Of a stretch of 64,000 nt of DNA, positions 56,325-64,000 are shown one piece after another; positions within the stretch are counted from its first letter, which is position 1; every line of letters begins with the position of its first letter. Location of the stretch: positions 186,001 through 250,000 of the forward strand of contig CAJNOJ010000083.1 of the NCBI GenBank assembly GCA_905250025.1, written 5' to 3'. The translations under genes and the position numbers were made by a program. The DNA comes from Adineta ricciae. Its lineage: Eukaryota; Rotifera; Eurotatoria; Adinetida; Adinetidae. Below the pieces are notes generated by a model. The model made no database searches and was not told the origin of the DNA. It was given only the letters and a program-made list of their open reading frames with translations.

Positions 56325-59300
56325 TTACTGCTGAGTTAAATATTCGGCTATTGCCTTCGAATCCCGTTTCATAACGTCCGCACGCATACGAATTGTTTCG
56401 GCGACCTGTTTCACAGCTCGCGTTACAATCGCGGTATTCGCTGCGTCGAAGAACGCTTGAATATCATCAGCTAGTTTTTCATCAACGAAATCCGATAATG
56501 TACTCTAAACATAGATCAAAGACTGATATTTCTAGAAGAATTTCATGGATGTTTTAATTACGTCGACGAAAGTAACAAGGAAATTGCTCATTTCACCAAA
56601 GCGTTCAACGAGTGCTTTCCAGTTCTTTTGCAAATATTTCCAGACAATATCACGACCAGTTCGACTACTGGCACAACTAACAAGACCTATATAGGAATCT
56701 TGCATGCGAACATGTTCCTAGAGAAAAAATGAATGCCAACATCTCATCAACAGATTGAACCAACATACTCCATCAAATCCGAATTGTATCACTTTTTCAA
56801 TAATATCACCATCAACTGTTTGACCCATCGCGCGAAGTAAACGAACTTTTTCTTCAGTCATGTCAGCGGCGTCATATAGTTTTCGAAGTTCTGTTTGAGT
56901 TGTATCATTGCCATAACGTGAAACTAAGCCATAAACAGTTCCTCGAATATTCGGATCGATTAATTCGCCGGCTAGATGCTTTTTGAAGCGTTTTATTGCT
57001 TCATCAATGATGGCTTGATCACCTGATCTACCCATTAAACTCAATACCATTGGGCGTAACATAGCAATCAATGGATTTTCATTTTCTTTCGCATCCCAAC
57101 CGAGTTTTTGTTGTATGGATGAGAAAAGTTTTAAACGATAGGCTTTAAATTGATCAAAGTAATCCGTATATTCAAGTAACGATGATAAATCACCAATTGT
57201 CGATGCTAGAATAGTTTTAAAAGAGTTACACAAACGCTTCAGGTGAGATTCTCGTTTTTACCAATAGCTTTCCACACAGTAAAGTTATCTTCTTCCTTGT
57301 ACGACAATAACAGTTTGAGATAATCAACAAACGATTGGTGACCGGCGTTGCACAGAGCAGCTACATCATTTTGAATGATGAGTCGATCTTGTGGGCTGAG
57401 TGTTTTATTAGCAATAGGCTCCTGAAGACGCGCCAACGCCTTCGATTCATATTTGACACGATAGAGTCCAATAGAATTGTAATTTAATTTAACCCAGTCA
57501 TCTTCCGAAACGTTATCTAAAGTAACGGTTACTTCAGATTTATCCATAAGAATCTGCTTGGCAACGGCTTTAGGATTGGATTTCGTGAAAATAGTTATCG
57601 GAATTTTCCACTGCAGATTTTCATTGTCAGCACTGCCATCAGCAATGAAACGTTGCTGAGATAATTTCAAAACACGAGATTTATTCGAGTGTTGTTCTTC
57701 GTGTACGGTGATTAATGGATAACCCTAAACAACAAAGTTGTTGTTGTTATTACTTTTCGACTTGTTATTGTCTACACTTACCATTTGCAATGTCCATGAG
57801 GACATCACTTCATCGACTGGTTTATTCGATGTTTTAGCTAGATGAGACCAAAGATTAACTGTAGTAGTATTTTTGTAACTATATTCTTTTAGGTAATTAT
57901 GAAGTCCTTTTCGAAAAGCGTCGTCACCGATATAATCATGTAGCATACGAATGACAGAAGAACCTTTCGAGTACGAAATTTCATCAAAAATTTCCGATAT
58001 TTCAGCCGGATGACCTAAAAGACATCGAATTACATCAGTAACGATCGATTTAGATAGAGTTATTTTACCAATAGGCACTTCAATTGGATGCGAAGATTTT
58101 AAGGCGTCCGGAATAAGAAAGCTTGCAAATGTATCTGCGACAAATTGGGTCCAAATATCGAATTCAGGATAACATTTATCAACTGCTAAGTATTCGATCC
58201 ACGACGCGAAGCCTTCGTTGAGCCCTAAAGTTGAAAGAACATGATGCATCCGTATCAATCTCTCATTCATTTTCTTACATAAATCAGTCCACCAGTCCAT
58301 GGTCTAATAGAAGAAAAGAGAAACGGTGGAAAACTTTATTCAATTTCGAAAAAACAGATGACATACAACCAGATTTCCGAACCATTGATGTGCAAGTTCA
58401 TGTGCTACAACAATAGCAACATATTGTCGAGAATTGATCGATGATAAATTCGGATCAATCAAAAGTGCTGTGTCGCGATATGTCACCAACTAAATCAGAT
58501 TGCCGTATACGACAAGAAATACACAATACTAACTTACACCCCAGTTTTCCATGGCTCTAAAAACTCAAATAGATTTATATTCGGCAAGAAAAAGATTGTT
58601 ATCTTACCCCATAGCAAAATCTGGTATGGCAATTTGATCAGCTTTCGCTATTGGATACTTGATATTGAAATATTCCGCGTAGAAAGGTAGTACTTTCGAT
58701 GCAATATCCAATGCGAATTTACCGTGCTCTTTTTTACCAACTGGAGTATACACACGCATACTAACACCATTGGAATCTTTTGTTTCAACATAATCATATT
58801 CACCAACAACATAGGCAACGAGATATGTGCTCATGATTGGTGTACGATCAAATTTAGTTACTTTCCAATCCTTATTTTCAGCAAATTCTTGTTCGGATAT
58901 GATCGGCTAAAGAAAAAAACGAATTCTCTCAAAATCAGCCATTTAATTACTAACCATATTCGAAATTGCACGTAGATGTTTTGGTGTAATCAACGTGACA
59001 TCAAATGTCGCTTTGAAATTCGGTTCGTCCCAACATGGAAATGCTCGTCGACAATCCGATGGCTAAAATACTCTACAATGATAAACATCAACGATCATCT
59101 CGTGAAAATCGATTACTTCAAATTGTGTACTTGCACCGTAACGAACTTCTTTACCATCAGGCGTTGTGTATTTGTTTCGGTAAAAGCCAACCATCTTATC
59201 GGTAATTTCACCGGAGAATTTCAATGATAATTGATAATCACCTTTCTGTTACAAAAAAAATAAACTTTAGTAAATATCTCGAATGAATCCGATGAGATTA

Positions 59301-59686
59301 CTTCGAGTTGTTTGTCAAAAGTGACTTTTAACCGTTCATTTTCTTCGTCGAGTTCAACTTTACCTTTCAATTCATCTAAAAAGCCAGAAATAGCTGATCA
59401 ATTCTAACGAAAACTTCGAACTCACCCTTCGACTTCGATACAAGTGTTGCTTGATGAATTTGTAATTCAGCAGCATACAATATCACAGTATCAGTCGGCT
59501 GATTCACCTGAAACAAATCCGTTGATCCTCTCTGGATACAAAAAATAAACAAACTTGTATATCAATGGTGACATTCCCATCAAATTTGAATGTTTCGAGA
59601 AACGGTTGAATGGTCAGATCATAATGGGTTGGAACGATCGTTTTCGATAAACGCTCGAACAGCTTTTTCGTGGTTTGCTCCGTCAT
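56325..59686 (-). CDS. NPEPPS: puromycin-sensitive aminopeptidase (M1 family)
   Basis: Cytosolic zinc aminopeptidase trimming N-terminal residues from peptides. Fifteen exons: 59555-59686, 59426-59507, 59302-59375, 59117-59245, 58955-59062, 58608-58906, 58538-58556, 58367-58489, 58279-58303, 58069-58224, 57782-58014, 57262-57724, 56769-57205, 56562-56717, 56325-56504; 871 aa. There is no signal peptide or membrane anchor. [18 protein letters not shown] and [18 protein letters not shown] are typical of the family. The substrate-binding GAMEN motif (275-279) is encoded mostly by a 19-nt microexon. Zinc site HELAH (His311, Glu312, His315) is followed 19 residues later by Glu334 of NEGF, the correct HExxH-x18-E spacing. 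[17 protein letters not shown] and the ERAP1-like C-terminal domain follow. Two 54-nt introns (58015-58068, 58225-58278) preserve the reading frame and are identified by homology. The ATG at 59686 is the first in frame. Confidence 0.95.
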
Positions 59687-60041
59687 CGTTTTTCGAATTT
59701 CTATAATCACACCTGCCTGACCGACTAGACGATCCAACGACAAGGAAGTGACTTGATCAATACCGAATCGAACAGGTGCAAGAAATTCGTACTTTTTTAT
59801 TGATTTTGTGATGCCGAGTTAAAAATAGAGATTCTTTTTTCATCGAAATACGACGATGAGATAGATGGTGGAAGGTGACTCGTGAGAGTTGCTTAGCAAC
59901 AACAGCGTAGAAGAGCATTCAATGGCTTCTTACACATACGAATTGCGTTAGAATACAGAAAAACAATGTTTTTTTTGGCATGTGATTGAAAGAAGTTAAA
60001 AATAAGTCGTCTTGAAAATTTTATTTTCGTTGAAGATAAAT
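59687..60041. promoter_or_regulatory. bidirectional NPEPPS/AGBL4 promoter region
   Basis: 355 bp between divergent start codons, so both promoters must lie here unless leader exons are distant. No named core element was identified. Confidence 0.4.
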
Positions 60042-62457
60042 ATGTCAGTGGAGAATAATGGGAAGGCAAGCTCATCGCCCACACAAAAACGTGATAACAA
60101 CAATTCTGGTAAGCAAACGTGCTTGAATTCAAGCTAAAACATTCTGGTCACATCTAGATAGCGAATCCGATGCGAATAATGATCATCTAATTGGAAACGT
60201 TCAACGTATTGCGATCATTCCACCAAATTACGAAGGAAAACCGAAGAAAGGACATCTCATTTTCGATGCTTCATTTGAGTGTGGTATGTTCATCACTGAA
60301 TGATCGATCATGAATGTCTTTCTCCTCTCAAAAGGTAATCTCGGTCGAGTTGATTATGTAAATGACAATGAATACGACCTATTCATTCGACCTGACACCT
60401 GCTGTCCACGATTCCGATGTTGGTTTTTATTCACCGTCGAAAACGTCAAAGCGGACCAAGTATGCTTTTGATAAACTCATACGTTTCAATCATTCGTTCA
60501 TCTTTTCTAGAGAGTTATTTTTCATATTGTTAACTTCTCAAAAGCCAAATCATTGTATCGTGATGGAATGACGCCGATAGTGAAGTCGACAAGTCGTAAA
60601 CGATGGTAGGTCATGTCTAGATGAACATCATTCGTCATCTGATGATGTTTAGGCAACGCTTACCCACACGTAATGTCTTCTACTATCGCTGTCCTGATCA
60701 TCGGAAGAACTACGTGATGTCGTTTACGTTCTGTTTTGATCGTGAAGACGATGTTTATCAATTCGCTTATTCATTTCCATATACATACACGAAACTGCAA
60801 AATTATCTCGAAAACATTGAACAACGTCAATTAGATTATGTTCAACGTCGACCATTGGTTTACAGCGTGGTAAGATGTTCCTCCATGACGAAACAAGAGA
60901 ATTTGCATTTCTTCTGGCTTCTTTTATTGTTCGTAGCAAAAGCGCCGGCTCGATCTTCTGACAGTAGCCAATCCGGCGTTGCTAGTAAAAGGCAAACGAA
61001 AGAAAGTTGTCATTCTGACGGCTCGTGTACATCCAGGTGAAACACCATCATCCTACGTTTGTCAAGGTTTCATTGATTTTATCATCAGTGACCATCCGAT
61101 TGCCCGACTCTTACGAGACAATATTGTCTTTTACATTGTACCCATGCTGAACCCCGATGGTGTTTTTCTTGGAAATCAGAGGTTAGTCTGTTCTTAAATA
61201 TTTACATGCAACAATTCACAAGTGAATTCATGCATTACTTTCGTGTGAGAAAAGTTATTGACAGTTAATGCGCCGAATAGATTGAAGTTCCGATTGATTT
61301 TCGTATACTTTGAAAAATCTATCGCTATTCATATCCTAGATGCTCATTACTTGGCTTTGATCTTAATCGTGTTTGGAACGATCCCTCACATTGGGCACAC
61401 CCAGAGATTTATGGGATTAAAACGCATATAATGAACTTAAACGAAGATGCCGTAAGCGATCTTCTATTGCTTTGATGTTTTCCGACCTAGTTTTCTCTCC
61501 ACAGGATTTTGAATTGGATTTTTTCATTGACATTCACGCTCATTCGACAATGATGAATGGCTTTATGTATGGAAATGTTTATGAAGATACAACGCGCTTT
61601 GAAAAGCACGGTATCTTTCCTCGTTTATTCTCTCGAAATGCCGAAGATTTCTCGATCAATAACACGACATTTAATCGCGATGCATTCAAAGCTGGAACTG
61701 GTCGACGGTAAGCGAACATCTTTAGCAAATCTTCTCTAAAAAACATTCGTCTTATACGGTTTAGAACACTTGGTGGTTGTCTTCAAGAAAGTACACATTG
61801 CTACACATTGGAAGTCTCGTTTTTCTCCTATCAAACCTCAGCCAACTCACAAGCGATACCTTATACGGAAGAATTATGTAAGAAAAATATTTTCTTTATT
61901 GATACTTGAAAAGAACTCATAAAAGCTGGCAAAAGAGAAAGATATTATATTATATACGCTTTATTGCTTTTTCAAAAGAGGAAAAAGAAAGTTTTCAATA
62001 GTTAATTGAATTTACGTTCAATAGTTCTTCTTTACAAAGAAGATGTCTAACAATACAAAATGAGATTTAATCTCATTCTCTTGTTCTCTTTTTTGTTCTT
62101 TTTCCAGATCAACAATTAGGAAGAAATTTAGCTCGAACATTTCTGGACTATTATAAGAGTATTAACTATATTTCATGGTCGCCCAGTTGTAGTGTCATGC
62201 CACGATTGAAGGAAGATCGAATTAAATCTCGTCTTACACGGCAATCCACTAACATGCCAATTGTCAATCAAGATGAGGCGTATGAAATTCAATTAGTTGG
62301 TGTTGTCTTGAGAAACAATCGATGTTTTTCTTTTCTTTTGCCAGATTTCTCAATGGTGAATCATTCAATTTATGTATGGGAGAGTTTATCTATCCGCAAA
62401 CGCGCAATACGACGAATAATGACAATGAACCTGAATAACGCCGATGGTCAAGAATGA
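60042..62457 (+). CDS. AGBL4: cytosolic carboxypeptidase 6 (tubulin deglutamylase)
   Basis: M14 metallocarboxypeptidase that shortens polyglutamate side chains on tubulin. Eleven exons: 60042-60108, 60158-60283, 60335-60459, 60511-60605, 60653-60869, 60937-61181, 61340-61451, 61505-61707, 61765-61877, 62108-62299, 62345-62457; 535 aa, near human AGBL4 (503). The N-terminal beta-domain contains NEYDLFIRPD and FSFPYTY-like FAYSFPYTYTKLQNYL. Zinc ligands are His242 and Glu245 in RVHPGETPSSY, with His340 in DIHAHSTMMNGFMYGN. LLGFDLNRVW and DAFKAGTGRR match CCP6. The catalytic Glu413 is in YTLEVSFFSY. The last intron (62300-62344) is only 45 nt and in frame, so both spliced and retained forms stay open; the spliced form is modelled. 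The 230-nt intron before exon 10 is long. Confidence 0.93.
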
Positions 62458-64000
62458 TTGTTTCGTCTCTCGTTTAGTTTTCAGCATTGAATTACCAATT
62501 ATAGTGTGTTTGAACATTGTATTATTATCATCAATTACTTTCATGTATCGATCGTTTAAATAAACTATTAGAAAGAATAAGAACGATTTGAACAGCAATT
62601 CAATCCAATCAAATATGCAGACAATATACAGAATGTATATTAAGTCCTGGTTCTCTCGCTTTTTATAATATGTTGCTTGCTTATCTCTATCTCTCTCTCG
62701 CCTTCTTTTTGGAAACAATCATTTCTATTGATTTCTATTTACATACAAGAGCGCGTTAAGCAAAAAAGATTCTCTTCTTCTTTTTCTTAGATTGTCTAAT
62801 CGATTCGTTTCGATTTTGTTCTGCTCTATTCTCCACAATGACGACACTTCTTCTTCTTTCTCCTTCTCTCGTCTTTTACTAATGCCTTTCGATTAGTTGC
62901 GCTATATACTGACACGTTAGACACAAAATATTAGCCCAAAGCAATAGTTATGAGAATGCATTTTGAAGAGAAGAAGCAGGAAGAAGAAGGATCGCTGCTC
63001 GCTTTAAGTAGATACCGGGACAATGATAAAAATACGAGAGGGAGACAATAACTCTTTTATTTTCTCTCACTCGAACACTTTCCCTTGCTTCTTTGTGTGC
63101 ATATTAAGTAAGTAATGTATCCACATGATAAATGTTTCAATATGCGCCTAGCTGGCAAGAAAATCACGTTAATGAAACGATGTTCTAGTGATTTCTTGCT
63201 CATACAAGTCGAATCTCTGGATTGTTTTATATGATGAAAGAAATCGAGAGTAAAGAGAAATGTTGATGCTGCCATTCACACGTCATAGTATAGTTTTCTT
63301 TTCTATGTTTATATATACATATACATAGACTGGATTAGTGTTTGTTGTGCTTGATATGTATATCCTCAGAACAAACGGTAATGCAAGAATGTACACATGT
63401 AAAGACTGAAAGAAAACACCTTGTCATCTCCCTATCTGCCATTCCGTTTCTTTTCCCCTATGAGCGTCATGTAGTACAGTGAATGATTGTGTACGGTTAG
63501 TATAGCGATGAACTTTGGCAAGAAGAAACGAAGAAGATGATTTCTGATCATCATGATCTTTCCACTGACGATCTCCTCCTTCTCATTCCCCTTTTGTTAT
63601 CTGTTGCTTTCTTTGCCGCCTTTTCCGCTCTTTCTCACACTTACAGCCTTCTTTCATTGTATTGCCAATCAAAAATCTCTACACTGATTGTTGCATTGAC
63701 GCCTATTACCGTGTGTGTGCTAGGTTTAGGAGACAAATCTTCTATTTTTGCCGTTTATTCAGTCAGGTTGGTTCTCTGCTAACTCGCATGCTCATTTCTT
63801 CCCCTCTCTCTCTCCCTCCCTCTCTCTTATCGTGATGATCACTTGAGCCTATTTGTGATTCATAATCGACTTTTGCCTAGCATGCATGCATGCATGATTG
63901 TGAGTGTCTAACAAGAAAGTAGAGACGCACAAGCAAAGGCGGAACTCGTCATTTCCTGTCATTGAGATCTAATCACCAGCAATAGGATGACGAAGAAGTA
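62458..64000. other. 3' flank without a supported gene
   Basis: About 1.5 kb of A+T-rich, pyrimidine-rich low-complexity sequence. An 81-codon ATG frame at 63537-63782 is very hydrophobic but has no recognised family. AATAAACT near 62558 may serve AGBL4. A short CATG repeat lies near 63881-63896. Confidence 0.4.

Noticed and set aside
58015-58068. 18-residue insertion before GHPAEI in the aminopeptidase
   Set aside because: It is an in-frame 54-nt intron (GT...AG); removing it restores the family sequence VPIGHPAEI.
63537-63782. 81-codon hydrophobic frame near the window end
   Set aside because: Pyrimidine-rich low-complexity sequence translates to Leu/Ser/Phe; no family or splice signals.
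63881-63896. CATG tandem repeat as a possible attachment or recombination site
   Set aside because: Only about four units of a palindromic tetramer; no flanking structure.
1-64000. CRISPR arrays, bacterial operons, rRNA, tRNA, transposase or reverse transcriptase genes
   Set aside because: None recognised on either strand; the window is spliced eukaryotic nuclear sequence. A covariance-model scan for tRNAs and snRNAs would be needed to exclude small RNA genes.

Overview
Most of the window is animal nuclear DNA: A+T-rich, gene-dense, with most introns only about 45-70 nt long and GT...AG bounded. The genes are animal orthologues (class IIa HDAC, neurabin/spinophilin, RBM25, SEC62, CPSF4, GMPPB, DNA ligase IV, INPP5A, WDR44, puromycin-sensitive aminopeptidase, AGBL4), mixed with lineage-specific TRIM-like, TIR and Rel-like genes. 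Tiny introns, acceptor AGs abutting start codons, and a eglin/CI-2 type inhibitor fit a rotifer, most likely a bdelloid; this taxonomic call is an inference. I rebuilt exon-intron structures by hand. In every complete multi-exon model the exon lengths sum to a multiple of three and the junction codons restore family motifs.

Layout. 1-1549: no supported gene. 1550-5044 (-): class IIa histone deacetylase. 7638-12028 (+): neurabin-like scaffold followed closely by a BET1 SNARE. 12092-12934 (-): GAPR-1-like CAP protein. 13434-17057 (+): two tandem intronless RING/B-box genes. 17506-23954 (-): RBM25, TMEM14, SEC62. 24156-27409 (+): CPSF4, divergent from SEC62 across 201 bp, then GMPPB. 28659-36793 (+): a TIR-SAM protein followed by two tandem divergent Rel-homology transcription factors. 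37278-39381 (-): potato-inhibitor-I family protein and an eight-cysteine tetraspanin. 41270-43913 (+): two paralogous secreted peptide precursors. 44259-59686 (-): DNA ligase IV, INPP5A (cut by an ambiguous base), WDR44, puromycin-sensitive aminopeptidase. 60042-62457 (+): AGBL4/CCP6. 62458-64000: no supported gene.

Most genes are unrelated housekeeping neighbours. Two groups look biologically linked: 28.6-36.8 kb (TIR-SAM plus two Rel-like factors, with the TRIM-like pair elsewhere in the window), which resembles a lineage-specific innate-immunity neighbourhood; and 41.3-43.9 kb, a duplicated small secreted peptide family with a conserved basic C-terminus that I do not recognise. One probable assembly problem lies at the single N (50463): INPP5A runs into it from one side, and on the other side there is an exact 47-nt inverted copy of a WDR44 exon. 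No tRNA, rRNA, transposon ORF or CRISPR array was recognised.
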